Origin: Microbacterium sp. MAH-37
Lineage (GTDB): Bacteria > Actinomycetota > Actinomycetes > Actinomycetales > Microbacteriaceae
Direction: 5' to 3'
NCBI RefSeq assembly: GCF_009758255.1
Contig: NZ_WSEN01000008.1
Coordinates: 62,001 to 126,000, forward strand
Length of the DNA stretch: 64,000 bases
The notes beneath the pieces were generated by a model. That model saw nothing but the letters and a program-made list of their open reading frames with translations, made no database searches and was not told where the DNA came from. The translations under genes and the position numbers were made by a program. Below are positions 1 through 8,991 of this stretch, in pieces. Numbering within the stretch: position 1 is the first letter of the stretch; the number at the start of each line of letters is the position of its first letter.

Positions 1-18
1 CTCCCCAGACGGAGCGAT

Positions 19-40
19 CCATCCGTACCCCTACGGATGG
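19..40. repeat. Perfect 9-bp inverted repeat with 4-nt loop
   Basis: Arms 19-27 (CCATCCGTA) and 32-40 (TACGGATGG) flank a CCCC loop. The decamer CCCCAGACGG occurs on both sides, at 3-12 and 61-70. There is no T-tract, so an intrinsic terminator is not obvious. It could be an operator or leader element for the gene at 111 or for a minus-strand gene outside the window. Confidence 0.5.
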
Positions 41-110
41 ACTCCTCAGCCGAAGATCTTCCCCAGACGGCTAAGGTGTGCTCACGGGGAATTATAGAGG
101 GGATGGCTGC

Positions 111-2159
111 GTGCGTGTGCTGAGGATCTCGCACAGCGCCACGGTCGCCGCGTGGCGCGGTCGCGAGCGCGCCCTGCGCGAGGACGGCGTCGACGTGTCA
201 CTGGTCGCGGCGCGCCGCTGGCACGCCGGCGGCACCGAGGTGACGCTGTCGAGCACCGCAGACGATCCGGTGTCCGGGGCGGCCACGATCGGCCGGCATC
301 CGGCGCTGTTCCTCTATGACCCGCGGCCGCTGTGGCGGCTTCTCGGCGAGCAGTGGGACGTCATCGACATCCACGAGGAGCCGTTCGCGCTGAGCACCGC
401 GGAGGTGCTGCTGCTGCGGGCACTGCGCCGAAATCGCGCTCCCTACACGCTGTACACCGCGCAGAACCTACGCAAGAAGTACCCGTTCCCGTTCGGATGG
501 CTGGAGCGCCGCGCGCTGCGCGCGGCATCCGGCATCTCGGCGTGCAACCGCGAAGCGGCTGCGATCGCCCAGGACAAGGGCTTCCCCGGCCGGGCGCGCG
601 TGATCCCGCTCGGCGTGGACGTCGTTCCGGTCGCTGCGTCGCACCCTGAGCGAGGAGCGCAGCGACGAGACGAAGGGCGTCCTTCGTCCCGCTCCGCGGA
701 TCCTGAGCGAGGAGCGCAGCGACGAGACGAAGGGCGTTCAGGATCCGACCAGAGTGACTCCCCTGTGCTCGTCGGCCTCCTCGGACGCCTCGTCCCCGAG
801 AAGGGCGTCGCCGTGCTGCTGGACGCACTCGCCCTCGAGCCTCGGTTGCACGCCCGCATCGCGGGCAGCGGATCGCTCACGGACCGGATCGAGACGGATG
901 CCGCGACCCGGGGCGTCCGTGATCGCGTGGCCCTCCTCGGCGCGCTGCCTCCTGAGGAGGTACCGGACTTCTACGCGAGCATCGACGTGCTCGCCGTGCC
1001 GTCGGTGCCGACGCGCGATTGGACCGAGCAGTTCGGCCGGGTCGCGGTCGAGGCGATGGCCGCCGGCGTGCCAGTGGTGTCGAGCGATGCCGGTGCGCTG
1101 CCCGATGTCGTCGGCGGGGCCGGGATCGTCGTGCCGCACAGCGACGCTGCCGCCCTCGCGAACGCGCTGATCGAGGCGCACGCGAACCACGACGAGCTGA
1201 CCGCGGCAGGACTGCTGCGCGCGGCGGAGTGCTCATGGAACGCGGTCGCGGTGGAATACGAGGAGCTGTACCGCGGCGCTCTCAGAGCGCCGGGGACGAG
1301 CGATCGCGGCATCGAGATCATCACGGTCGCATATGGTGCGCCGGACCTGCTCGAGCGGGCTCTCGCGCCTGTGGCCGGCACGCCGGTGACCGTCGTGGAC
1401 AACTCCTCGATGCCCGAGATCGCGGCCATCTGCGAACGGCTCGGCGTGCGGTACATCGACTCCGGCGCGAACCTCGGCTTCGGCGCGGCGGTGAACCTCG
1501 CGCTCGCCGACCGGCTGGTGCCCGGCGCCGACGTGCTGCTGCTGAATCCGGATGCCGCGATCGATCCCGAGGGCATCGCCACCCTGCAACGCGCGCTGCA
1601 CTCCCGCCCCGGTACCGCCAGCGTCGGCCCTGTGCAGGCCGACGAGCAGGGACGACCGGCCCGTGTCGAGTGGGTGTTCCCCTCCCCCGCGCGCGCCTGG
1701 CTCGAGGCGGCCGGACTCGGCCGCGCCGTCCGCGGGCCGCAGTTCGTGATCGGCTCGGTGCTGCTGCTCGACGCCGATGCGCTGGCGACGGTCGGCGGGT
1801 TCGACGAGCGCTTCTTCCTGTACGCAGAGGAGACCGACTGGGCCTTCCGGGCGCACCTGCTCGGCTGGACGCATCGGGCTGTCCCGGACGTGCGCGCGGT
1901 CCACACCGGCGCGGGCACCAGCAGCGACCCGCGCCGGCGGGAGGCGTTCTTCCACGCCAGTCAGGAGCGGTACTACCGCAAGCACTACGGCGCAGCCGGG
2001 TGGGCATCGGCGCGGACGGCTCAGTTCTGCGGGGCCCTGCTACGCAGCATCCTGCTGTCGGGCGAACGCGGCGCCGAGGCGCGGCGGCGTGCGGCGCTGT
2101 ACCGACTGGGTCCGGTGCGCGTGGAGCGCCGATTCCGGGAGACGAGGAAGGAACGCTGA
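111..2159 (+). CDS. Two-domain glycosyltransferase (GT4-GT2 fusion)
   Basis: Likely transfers two sugars in exopolysaccharide repeat-unit assembly at the cytoplasmic face. The N-terminal ~400 residues look like GT-B family 4, with GRLVPEKG and an EAMAAGVPVVSSDAGALPDV nucleotide-sugar-binding segment. The C-terminal ~270 residues look like a GT-A family 2 rhamnosyltransferase (VVDNSS, LLLNPDA, GGFDERFFLYAEETDW). GTG at 111 is preferred because AGAGGGG at 96-102 is 8 nt upstream; an in-frame GTG at 78 lacks a site. Two copies of a 33-bp dispersed repeat (645-677, 702-734) are translated in frame between the two Rossmann halves of the GT4 part, giving an Arg/Glu/Asp-rich linker. The stop overlaps the next ATG (TGATG), implying coupling. 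Acceptor and sugars are unknown. Confidence 0.88.
   Translation: MRVLRISHSATVAAWRGRERALREDGVDVSLVAARRWHAGGTEVTLSSTADDPVSGAATIGRHPALFLYDPRPLWRLLGEQWDVIDIHEEPFALSTAEVLLLRALRRNRAPYTLYTAQNLRKKYPFPFGWLERRALRAASGISACNREAAAIAQDKGFPGRARVIPLGVDVVPVAASHPERGAQRRDEGRPSSRSADPERGAQRRDEGRSGSDQSDSPVLVGLLGRLVPEKGVAVLLDALALEPRLHARIAGSGSLTDRIETDAATRGVRDRVALLGALPPEEVPDFYASIDVLAVPSVPTRDWTEQFGRVAVEAMAAGVPVVSSDAGALPDVVGGAGIVVPHSDAAALANALIEAHANHDELTAAGLLRAAECSWNAVAVEYEELYRGALRAPGTSDRGIEIITVAYGAPDLLERALAPVAGTPVTVVDNSSMPEIAAICERLGVRYIDSGANLGFGAAVNLALADRLVPGADVLLLNPDAAIDPEGIATLQRALHSRPGTASVGPVQADEQGRPARVEWVFPSPARAWLEAAGLGRAVRGPQFVIGSVLLLDADALATVGGFDERFFLYAEETDWAFRAHLLGWTHRAVPDVRAVHTGAGTSSDPRRREAFFHASQERYYRKHYGAAGWASARTAQFCGALLRSILLSGERGAEARRRAALYRLGPVRVERRFRETRKER
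645..734 (+). repeat. Two direct copies of dispersed repeat CCTGAGCGAGGAGCGC..., inside a CDS
   Basis: Copies at 645-677 and 702-734 are identical over 33 bp and spaced 57 bp (19 codons), which preserves the reading frame. The segment between them contains CCTTCGTCCCGCTCCGC, resembling the opposite arm of the same palindromic element. Related copies lie in intergenic DNA at 25376-25439 and 27025-27057. Confidence 0.9.
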
Positions 2160-3283
2160 TGCACATCGTGCAGATCGCGCCCGACATCGGTCCCGGCAGC
2201 GGTGTCGCCGGATCGGCCTGGCGCCTCGGGGTGGAGTTCCAGACGCTCGGACACACAGTCGAGGACTTCACCGCGGAGAGCGCACGTGTCCGCAACCGTC
2301 GCTTCCGGGGCGGTTTCGCGCACGGCGTCGCGCGAATCTGGTACGCGATGGAGTTCACCGTGTCTGGTACCCGGGCGGCGAGACGGTTCCTCGCGGATCG
2401 CCCGGATGCGGTGACGATCTGTCACAACGGCGTGATGCTCGGCGACCTCTACGTCAATCACGGTGTGGTCGCCGCCGCGATGCGGGAACGCGGCGACCTT
2501 GCCCGGCGGATGCTGCGCAATCCCGTGCACTCCTTCACCTACCTGCGAGATCGGCTGCGGTACCGCAGCGACAGGCATCGCGCCGTCGTCGCGCTGACGG
2601 AGACCGAGGCGGGCGTGCTGAAGCGGGTGTACGGGAAGGTGCGTCCCCCGATCGCCGTGATCGGCCATGGTGTCGACCTGGAGCGGTTCCGTCCGCCGGA
2701 GCCTGCGGAGCGCACGGCGGCGCGGGAGCGCCTGCACCTCGACGACGAGCACCGCGTCGCGCTGTTCATCGGGCACGAGTTCGAACGAAAGGGACTGGCG
2801 CTGACGATCACCGCGCTGGTCGACGCGCCGACCGTGCTGCTGCTCGTGGTCGGCGGCTATGCCGCCGCGGTCGCTGAGGCGACCGCGCAGGCTCGGCACC
2901 TCGGCGTGCTCGACCGGGTGCTCTTCGCCGGGCCTCAGACCGACCTCGCCTCATTCTTCGCGGCATCTGACATGTTCGTGTTCCCGAGCTACTACGAGTC
3001 GTTCGGGTTGGTGATCACCGAGGCGCTCGCATCGGGGCTACCCGTTATCGCCACCGCGACAGGCGTCGCACCGGAAGTCGTCGTCGACGGCGAGACCGGG
3101 TATCTCGTCGGACGCGATCCGCGCGAGATCGCCGATCGCATGGAGCAGATCGCCGCCACCGACATCAGGGAATGGCGTGATGCCTGTCGAGCTGCGGTCA
3201 CCCCTCGTACCTGGCGCGCGACCGCGGAGAAGTATCTCGCCTTGCTGGCCGAGGTCGCACCTGAACGGGCTGGTGCTCGCTGA
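2159..3283 (+). CDS. Glycosyltransferase family 4
   Basis: A 374-residue GT-B enzyme, probably a retaining sugar transferase of the polysaccharide pathway. The N-terminus reads MHIVQIAPDIGPGSGVAGSA, a typical glycine-rich acceptor loop. The C-terminal half has FIGHEFERKG and the EX7E region YYESFGLVITEALASGLPVI. The start at 2159 overlaps the previous stop and is preceded by GAGGAAGGA. The next gene starts at its stop (TGATG). It is the second of four co-directional, translationally coupled transferases (111-5393). Donor and linkage cannot be read from sequence. Confidence 0.9.
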   Translation: MHIVQIAPDIGPGSGVAGSAWRLGVEFQTLGHTVEDFTAESARVRNRRFRGGFAHGVARIWYAMEFTVSGTRAARRFLADRPDAVTICHNGVMLGDLYVNHGVVAAAMRERGDLARRMLRNPVHSFTYLRDRLRYRSDRHRAVVALTETEAGVLKRVYGKVRPPIAVIGHGVDLERFRPPEPAERTAARERLHLDDEHRVALFIGHEFERKGLALTITALVDAPTVLLLVVGGYAAAVAEATAQARHLGVLDRVLFAGPQTDLASFFAASDMFVFPSYYESFGLVITEALASGLPVIATATGVAPEVVVDGETGYLVGRDPREIADRMEQIAATDIREWRDACRAAVTPRTWRATAEKYLALLAEVAPERAGAR

Positions 3284-4296
3284 TGACACCGCTGCGGATC
3301 CTGCACCTCGTGATCTCGGATCGGTTCGCCGGCGTCGAGCAGTTCGTGCTGCGCCTGGCACAGCAGCAGGCGGAGGCCGGGCATGAGGTCCATGTGGCCG
3401 GGGGCGATCCGGCCCGCATGCGCGCGCCCCTGGCCGCGAGCGGAGTGTCGTTCACGCCGGTCACCACCCGCCGTGCCGCGCTGTCGGCGGCGCGGGCCGC
3501 CCGCGTCGACGTGCTTGCGACACACATGACGGATGCTGACGCTGCCGGTGCGATCGCGCTGCGCCGCGACGCGCAGACGGCGCTGGTCTCCACCCGCCAT
3601 TTCGCCCGCGCCCGGCGCCGCATCGGTCCGCTGTCGGTCGACGCGCTGCTGGGCCGCATCGATGCCGAGCTCTCGATCAGCGATGTGGTCGCCGGCGCGA
3701 TCGGCGTGCCGTCAACGGTCGTGCACACCGGCGTTCCGGATGCCGCCCCGGCGGCCTTCGAGAGGCGCGTACTCATGGTGCAGAGACTGGAGCGGGAGAA
3801 GCACACCGAGGTCGGCATCCGGGCCTTCCTGCAGTCCGGGCTCGGTACGAGCGGCTGGACCTTGCAGATCATCGGCGACGGAGCCGAGCGGCGAGCCCTC
3901 GAGACTCTCGCGAGTCCCCGGGCCGTGCGCTTCTTGGGTTATCGCGATGACGTCCCGGCCGAGCTCTCACGCGGCGGCCTGTTTCTGGCGACATGTCCTG
4001 TAGAGGGCCTCGGCATCGCCGCTCTGGAGGCGATGTCGCACGGCCTGCCCGTGATCGCCGCGGACGCGGCGGGGTACAGCGAGGTGATGGCCGGCCTGGA
4101 TGAGCGGGCCCTGTTCCGGCCGGACTCCGTCGAGGATGCCGCCGGCGCGCTGCGCATCTTCGCCGCAGGCAGACGGCGCCGCAGGCTCCACGGTGCCGCG
4201 GGCCGGAAGCGCCAGCAGCAGCATTTCTCGCTGGCGTCCCAGCTCGACGGCACGGATGCCGTCTATCGCGACGCTCTGACGAGGAGGCGCGGATGA
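3283..4296 (+). CDS. Glycosyltransferase family 4 (short form)
   Basis: A 337-residue GT-B protein. The N-terminus (LRILHLVISDRFAGVEQFVL) and the C-terminal segment (GLGIAALEAMSHGLPVIAAD) are typical of family 4. RLEREK and the EX7E glutamates are present. It is slightly short for the family. It overlaps both neighbours (TGATG at 3283, ATGA at 4293), so it belongs to the operon beginning at 111. Role: addition of one sugar to the lipid-linked repeat unit (inferred from family and context). Confidence 0.88.
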   Translation: MTPLRILHLVISDRFAGVEQFVLRLAQQQAEAGHEVHVAGGDPARMRAPLAASGVSFTPVTTRRAALSAARAARVDVLATHMTDADAAGAIALRRDAQTALVSTRHFARARRRIGPLSVDALLGRIDAELSISDVVAGAIGVPSTVVHTGVPDAAPAAFERRVLMVQRLEREKHTEVGIRAFLQSGLGTSGWTLQIIGDGAERRALETLASPRAVRFLGYRDDVPAELSRGGLFLATCPVEGLGIAALEAMSHGLPVIAADAAGYSEVMAGLDERALFRPDSVEDAAGALRIFAAGRRRRRLHGAAGRKRQQQHFSLASQLDGTDAVYRDALTRRRG

Positions 4297-5393
4297 CCGA
4301 CCTGGTCGTGATCTCACTGGAGCGATGGGACGACGTGTGGCGTCGCAACCAGCACCTGGTGGCCGGGCTGCTCGCTGCGGATCCCGACCTGCGCGTGCTG
4401 TTCGTCGAGCCGCCGGACGACCCGCTGCACGCGATGCGTCGCGGAGCCAGGCCCGAGTTCGGCTCACGGCTGCGCCAGGTGAGCGACCGGCTTTGGGCGG
4501 TTCGTCCCGTGAAGTGGTTGCCGCGGCGGCTCGACCCGCGCACCGACGCGCGCCTCGGCGAGAGCGCCGTGCACGCGGCGAGAACGCTGGGGATGCAGCA
4601 TCCGCTGCTCTGGGTCAACGACCCGGCCGCTGCCGTCGTCGCGCGGATCACGGGGTGGCCGACGCTGTACGACATGACCGACGACTGGCTCGCCGCCGAC
4701 CGGCCCGCGGCCGAACGGGATCGCATCGCGGACGGCGAGGCGTGGCTGCTGAGGCACGCGGGCGCGGTGGTCGCCTGCTCGACCGAGCTCGCCAGGCGGA
4801 AGGCGGCTCAGCGCACCGACATCCCGGTGGTGCACAACGGAGTGGATGTGGCCGCCTATCGTCGGGCACGGCCGCGCCCGACGGACCTGCCGGACAGCCC
4901 GGTCGCCCTGTACCTCGGTACGCTGCACCGCGACCGGCTCGACGTCGAGCTGTGCATCGACACCGCGCGCTCACTCGCCGGGCGGGCCACAGTCGTGCTC
5001 GTCGGGCCGGATGCTCTGGATGCGGCCGATTCGGCGGCCCTCGCAGGCGCCGGTGTGCTGCTGCTCGGTCGGCGTGCCCGCGATGAGGTCGTCGGATATC
5101 TGCAGCACGCCGACGTGCTGCTCGTGCCGCATCGCGTGACGGGCTTCACCGACAGTCTCGACCCGATCAAGCTCTACGAATATCAGGCGGTGAGCAGGCC
5201 GGTGGTATCGACGCCGGTGGCCGGATTCCGGGATGCGATGGATCCGCGCATCCGGATCGCGGAACGGAACGAGTTTCGTGGCGCGGTAGTAGAGGCCCTC
5301 ACACGACCGCCGGCAGCGAGCTCGGAGGTGGGCCCGTCGATCGACTGGTCGGCGCGGGTCTCAGAGTTCCGGGACGTGATGCGCCGGGTCTGA
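4293..5393 (+). CDS. TuaH-like glycosyltransferase
   Basis: A 366-residue GT-B protein resembling the TuaH-like teichuronic acid/exopolysaccharide transferases: N-terminal MTDLVVISLERWDDVWRRNQ, central YDMTDDW, VVHNGVDVAAY, and C-terminal SLDPIKLYEYQAVSRPVV (donor-binding helix). It starts within the preceding stop (ATGA, 4293-4296) and ends the operon at a strong hairpin (5398-5435). Specificity is unknown. Confidence 0.85.
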   Translation: MTDLVVISLERWDDVWRRNQHLVAGLLAADPDLRVLFVEPPDDPLHAMRRGARPEFGSRLRQVSDRLWAVRPVKWLPRRLDPRTDARLGESAVHAARTLGMQHPLLWVNDPAAAVVARITGWPTLYDMTDDWLAADRPAAERDRIADGEAWLLRHAGAVVACSTELARRKAAQRTDIPVVHNGVDVAAYRRARPRPTDLPDSPVALYLGTLHRDRLDVELCIDTARSLAGRATVVLVGPDALDAADSAALAGAGVLLLGRRARDEVVGYLQHADVLLVPHRVTGFTDSLDPIKLYEYQAVSRPVVSTPVAGFRDAMDPRIRIAERNEFRGAVVEALTRPPAASSEVGPSIDWSARVSEFRDVMRRV

Positions 5394-5397
5394 GAAG

Positions 5398-5435
5398 GCA
5401 GAGGCGGGCACGGCCGAAGCCGCGCCCGCCTCTGC
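5398..5435. terminator. Bidirectional hairpin terminator between convergent genes
   Basis: Arms 5398-5409 (GCAGAGGCGGGC) and 5424-5435 pair perfectly over 12 bp. A smaller CGGC-CGAA-GCCG hairpin sits inside. It lies in the 51-bp gap between the glycosyltransferase operon and the convergent exported protein gene. There is no U-tract, as is common in high-GC actinobacteria. Confidence 0.75.
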
Positions 5436-5444
5436 GGAGAGGAC

Positions 5445-5975
5445 TCAGGCCTCGATGCAGTTGCAGCCAGGAGGCGTGGACGCCCACGCCACGGTGAACT
5501 TCAGCGGGTCACCGTCGTGGTCGTGGTCGCTGCCGTCGGCTTCGTGACCCCAGGCCGCCGAGAAGGTGATGGCACCGTTCTGAACGTTCTGGCTGTTGGT
5601 CGACACAGCGCGGAAGAAGAAGGAGACCGAGCCGTTCGCGGGCACCTTGACCGGGAGACCAATCGAGGAACCGGCGACCCACGTCGGGCTGGCCGGAATC
5701 TGGTTGGTGATCGTGATCGAGGTGATCCAGACGTCCTTGTTGCTCGGGTTCGTGATCGTCACAGGAACGCCGTACCCGAACTTGAACGAGGACTCGCAGC
5801 CCTGAACCGATCCACCCGGCGCCTTACAGGCGGGTCCGTGCTCAAGAGTCGGCTTCGGTCCCGAAGCAGCGAACGCCGGAATCGGCGCGGCGACGGCGAT
5901 GGCGGGAACCGCCCAGGCCATGGCCTTGGTCACAGTGCGGCGGCTGATGCCGGACTGTTCAGTGTTGTCAGTCAT
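5445..5975 (-). CDS. Exported protein with twin-arginine-type leader (family member 1)
   Basis: A 176-residue protein. The leader runs MTDNTEQSGISRRTVTKAMA, then a hydrophobic AWAVPAIAVAAPIPAFAAS with a likely AXA cleavage near residue 40. The mature part is Gly/Pro/Ser-rich, rich in beta-type sequence (VTITNPSNKDVWITSITITN), and contains several cysteines, including CNC near the C-terminus. No known enzyme domain. The leader is shared with proteins at 23537, 32771 and 33414. GAGGGG lies upstream of ATG 5975. A TATGAT box (6052-6057, minus) would give a ~75-nt leader. Probably a secreted or surface-associated structural protein; function unknown. Confidence 0.75.
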   Translation of the reverse strand: MTDNTEQSGISRRTVTKAMAWAVPAIAVAAPIPAFAASGPKPTLEHGPACKAPGGSVQGCESSFKFGYGVPVTITNPSNKDVWITSITITNQIPASPTWVAGSSIGLPVKVPANGSVSFFFRAVSTNSQNVQNGAITFSAAWGHEADGSDHDHDGDPLKFTVAWASTPPGCNCIEA

Positions 5976-6051
5976 GTGATGCCCCTCTGGTTTCTAGAAC
6001 CCATCACGGCGTGTCCCCCAGAAGAACAGCACGCGAGCACAACCGCCCCAG

Positions 6052-6057
6052 ATCATA
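6052..6057 (-). promoter_or_regulatory. -10 box (TATGAT) for the 5445-5975 gene
   Basis: TATGAT on the minus strand about 77 nt upstream of ATG 5975. The resulting leader contains TTCTGGGGGACAC, a variant of the CTGGGGA motif seen before other envelope genes here. The -35 region is not clear. Confidence 0.4.
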
Positions 6058-6134
6058 GGTTGTACGGCACGATGCTAGCGTAATCTCAGCCCCGGCGATA
6101 CCCCGGGTTCGTCATCTCGCGGAGGGGAATGCCG

Positions 6135-7952
6135 ATGGCCGATTCCGTGCACTCGTCGCGCCTGCTCCCCCAGCTGGGAACGCTGCTGCGGGTGACCGGC
6201 GCGAGCCCCCGGCGCTGGATGACTCTGACCGTCATCGCCTCCGTCGTGCTGGCGGGTCTGGACATGGTCGGCGTCGCGGCGATGGTGCCGCTGATGCAGC
6301 TCGCCACGACCGACGGCCAGCCACAGGGAGCGTTCCTCGAGTGGCTCGTCGGGCTCATCGGAACCTCGGAGCTGTCCGTGCTGCTGCCCCTCGTCGCGGG
6401 GCTGGTCGCCGCGACCTTCATCGTGAAGAGCGCCGGTTCGCTGGCCTTCCGCTGGTGGATGCTGGGGCGCACGACGAAGATCAGCGCACTGGCATCCGCC
6501 GAGCTGATGAATCGGTATGTGCTCTCGCCCTACGCGGCACATCGGCAGCGCCGGCTCAGCGAGCTCTACCGGAACATCAACGACAGCACCAACCAGGCCT
6601 CGAGCGTGCTGCTCGCACTGGTGACGCTGTGCTCCGATGTGCTGGTGCTGGTGGCGATCACGATCGTGCTCGCGTTCTCGTCGCCGATCCTCGTGACGGT
6701 GTTCACGATCGCGCTCTTCGGCTTTCTCGTGTTCGGAGTGCAGCGCGTGCTCCGCGCCAGGCAGCTGCGCATCGGCGAAGAGATCGCGGATGCCGGACTG
6801 CAGGCCTGGCAGTCGCTGATGCCGGGCCTGGAGGGTTTCCGCGAGACCCGACTCACCTCGAGCGGGGAGCTCTTCGTCGGCGGATTCCGGGAGGCGCGGC
6901 TGCGCGGGGCGCGGGCCAGCCGCGAGATGGCCTTCCTCTCCGACATCCCGCGCTACCTGCTCGAGGTCATCTTCATCTTCGCGATCCTCGGGATCGCGGG
7001 GCTGCTGTTCCTGCTGGGGCAGCCCGAGATGGTCATCCCGATCCTCGGTCTGTTCGCGGCGGCATCCATGCGCGCCCTGCCGACGATGACCCGCGTCAGC
7101 GCGAACATCGCCACGATGCGCACCGGTCAGGCCGGCCTTCGCATCATGACCTCCAGCCTCGACGAGCTCGCTCAGGGCGGCCGCCACGAGGAGCGCCCGC
7201 GCGACAGCCGGCCGTACTCCGGCGACATCGAGCTCGAGCGGGTGTCCTTCCAGTACGCGGATGCCGAGCGGCCCGTGCTCGAGGACCTGTCGCTGACGAT
7301 CGCCGAGAACAGCACGGTCGCGTTCACCGGAGGCAGCGGGGCCGGAAAGAGCACCATCCTCGATCTGGTGCTCGGGCTGCTCGAACCCACGCAGGGCGCG
7401 ATCTCGTGCGGCGGACGGCTCATCGACGACGATCTGGCCGCCTGGCACGCGGGACTCGGTGTCGTCCCGCAGGAGGTGTTCCTGACCAGCGACTCGATCG
7501 CCGCGAACATCGCATTCGGAGAGCGCGCCGACCTGATCGATCGCGACCGAGTGCGCGAAGTGGCCCGGTTGGCGCAGCTCGACGCTGTGCTCGCCGATCT
7601 GCCAGAGGGGCTCGAGACCAAGGTCGGCGATCGCGGCGTGCGGCTGTCCGGCGGCCAGCGTCAGCGGGTCGGGCTCGCGCGTGCCCTGTACCGGCGCCCG
7701 CACGTGCTCGTGCTCGACGAGGCGACCAGCGCCCTCGACAACGCCACCGAGCATGAGATCGCGCAGACGCTGCGAGGTCTGCAGGGCACGATGACGATCA
7801 TCATCGTCGCGCACCGGCTGTCCACGGTGCGGGCGAGCGATCGGCTGTTCTTCCTTCGCGAGGGGCGCGTCGCCGCGGAGGGCACTTTCGATGAGGTGCG
7901 GGATCAGGACGCGGAGTTCGCGCGGCTCGTCGAGCTGGGGGCACTGGACTAG
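6135..7952 (+). CDS. ABC exporter, fused permease-ATPase (MsbA/PglK-like)
   Basis: A 605-residue half-transporter. About 330 N-terminal residues contain hydrophobic segments of an ABC type IV exporter fold, followed by an ATPase with Walker A GGSGAGKST, signature LSGGQRQRVGLARALY, Walker B VLVLDEATSAL and H-loop AHRLST. ATG 6135 is chosen over ATG 6129 because GGAGGGG at 6120-6126 is then 8 nt away rather than 2. It stands alone between a divergent exported protein and convergent glycosyltransferases. Polysaccharide module 1 has no Wzx, so this may flip its lipid-linked oligosaccharide as PglK does (inference). A general lipid or drug exporter is the alternative. Confidence 0.88.
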   Translation: MADSVHSSRLLPQLGTLLRVTGASPRRWMTLTVIASVVLAGLDMVGVAAMVPLMQLATTDGQPQGAFLEWLVGLIGTSELSVLLPLVAGLVAATFIVKSAGSLAFRWWMLGRTTKISALASAELMNRYVLSPYAAHRQRRLSELYRNINDSTNQASSVLLALVTLCSDVLVLVAITIVLAFSSPILVTVFTIALFGFLVFGVQRVLRARQLRIGEEIADAGLQAWQSLMPGLEGFRETRLTSSGELFVGGFREARLRGARASREMAFLSDIPRYLLEVIFIFAILGIAGLLFLLGQPEMVIPILGLFAAASMRALPTMTRVSANIATMRTGQAGLRIMTSSLDELAQGGRHEERPRDSRPYSGDIELERVSFQYADAERPVLEDLSLTIAENSTVAFTGGSGAGKSTILDLVLGLLEPTQGAISCGGRLIDDDLAAWHAGLGVVPQEVFLTSDSIAANIAFGERADLIDRDRVREVARLAQLDAVLADLPEGLETKVGDRGVRLSGGQRQRVGLARALYRRPHVLVLDEATSALDNATEHEIAQTLRGLQGTMTIIIVAHRLSTVRASDRLFFLREGRVAAEGTFDEVRDQDAEFARLVELGALD

Positions 7953-7998
7953 CGTCGCGGCAGACATCTAGGCCGGCGCGTCCAGAAGTGCACGTGCG

Positions 7999-8991
7999 TC
8001 ACGTCGCCGCCCCTTCCGCGAGTCGACGATCCAGCGCATCCAGCAGTTCGGCGCTCGCTTCCGGATCCACCTTGCGACAGAACGGCGAACCGGATGCGGT
8101 GATCTCATCGAGATCCTGGACTGTGAAGGTGAGTCCTCCGTCGAGAGCGTCGTCCCATCGCTGCAGGGTGACGGGCGGCATCTGTGCGGGCGGGGTGCGG
8201 CGGGCGAGCGGCGTCACCAGAGCGGACTCGTCCGGAATGATCGAATGCCGGTACAGCCGTCGAAGCGGACTCCCTTCTGCGAGGTCGACATCAAGAAGAT
8301 GATCGAGATCAGACCGTCGCACCGCCACCCACTGCGCACCGAACCAGCAGTCGTCTCCGGGGGGAAACGGATCAGGAAAACGCCGGATGCCGTAGTGCAC
8401 CCCGCGCCCGCGCGCGACCACACGGAGGCTGAGCAGCGGTTCCAGTCGCAGAGTGAGGGCGCGGCGGGCGCGCACCCAGAACCCGTTCACCGGGCGCGGC
8501 AGCCGCGCCCATCCGGGCATCTGCGGGCGCAGGAACTCGACGGGCGATCGGAACCAGCGATAGGAGTATCGGGTCAGACGATCGTCGCCCTCGCCGTACC
8601 GACGGCCCCAGTGCGGCTCGTACGCGAGCGGCCGGGCCTCACCGATCCAGCTCCGCGCGGACAGCGCCTCGTCCTCCCACGCACCCAACGGGCGCGTGGG
8701 GTAGTCCTGTCCAGAGATCAAGGCGACCAGCTGCGCGTCGTGGCGGTCCCGCGCTATCGCGAAGCCGCGCAGCGCGGCTTCGACGAGTTCCCAGGACCCC
8801 CAGTCGCAGGCCAGACCGTGGTCGACGATCTCGATGCGTTCGTCATCATCGCGAGGGGGGAATCGTTCGCTGCGGGAATCGTGCATGACGATGACCCGTG
8901 CATCCGGGCTGGACCCGAGGATCGCGTGGGACAGACGGCGCACCTGCGGCCAATCCCGGTGCGAGAGCACGACGTAGACGACGCGGGTCAT
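7999..8991 (-). CDS. Core-2/I-branching-type glycosyltransferase (GT14-like)
   Basis: A 330-residue protein resembling beta-1,6-N-acetylglucosaminyltransferase-like enzymes. The N-terminus is MTRVVYVVLSHRDWPQVRRL; a central ALISGQDYPTRPL matches the family S-G-x-D-Y-P block; later come WFGAQWVAV and a C-terminal IPDESALVTPL block. Start 8991 overlaps the upstream stop (ATGA 8988-8991); longer in-frame sequence upstream is coding for the previous gene in another frame. Last gene of a three-gene minus-strand operon (10939 to 7999). Likely adds a branch residue; donor unproven. Confidence 0.8.
   Translation of the reverse strand: MTRVVYVVLSHRDWPQVRRLSHAILGSSPDARVIVMHDSRSERFPPRDDDERIEIVDHGLACDWGSWELVEAALRGFAIARDRHDAQLVALISGQDYPTRPLGAWEDEALSARSWIGEARPLAYEPHWGRRYGEGDDRLTRYSYRWFRSPVEFLRPQMPGWARLPRPVNGFWVRARRALTLRLEPLLSLRVVARGRGVHYGIRRFPDPFPPGDDCWFGAQWVAVRRSDLDHLLDVDLAEGSPLRRLYRHSIIPDESALVTPLARRTPPAQMPPVTLQRWDDALDGGLTFTVQDLDEITASGSPFCRKVDPEASAELLDALDRRLAEGAAT

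Noticed and set aside
645..734. Insertion sequence remnant
   Set aside because: No transposase fragment, terminal inverted repeats of IS type or target duplication is visible. It matches the short dispersed palindromic element only.
361..2358. Long open frames on the minus strand opposite the first glycosyltransferases
   Set aside because: They lack ribosome sites and give Arg/Ala/Pro-rich low-complexity proteins without family motifs. High-GC third positions create such open frames opposite genuine genes throughout the window.
5445..5975. SipW-type or sortase-anchored protein
   Set aside because: No LPXTG-type motif, terminal hydrophobic segment or SipW-type peptidase partner was seen. The leader has an RR motif instead.
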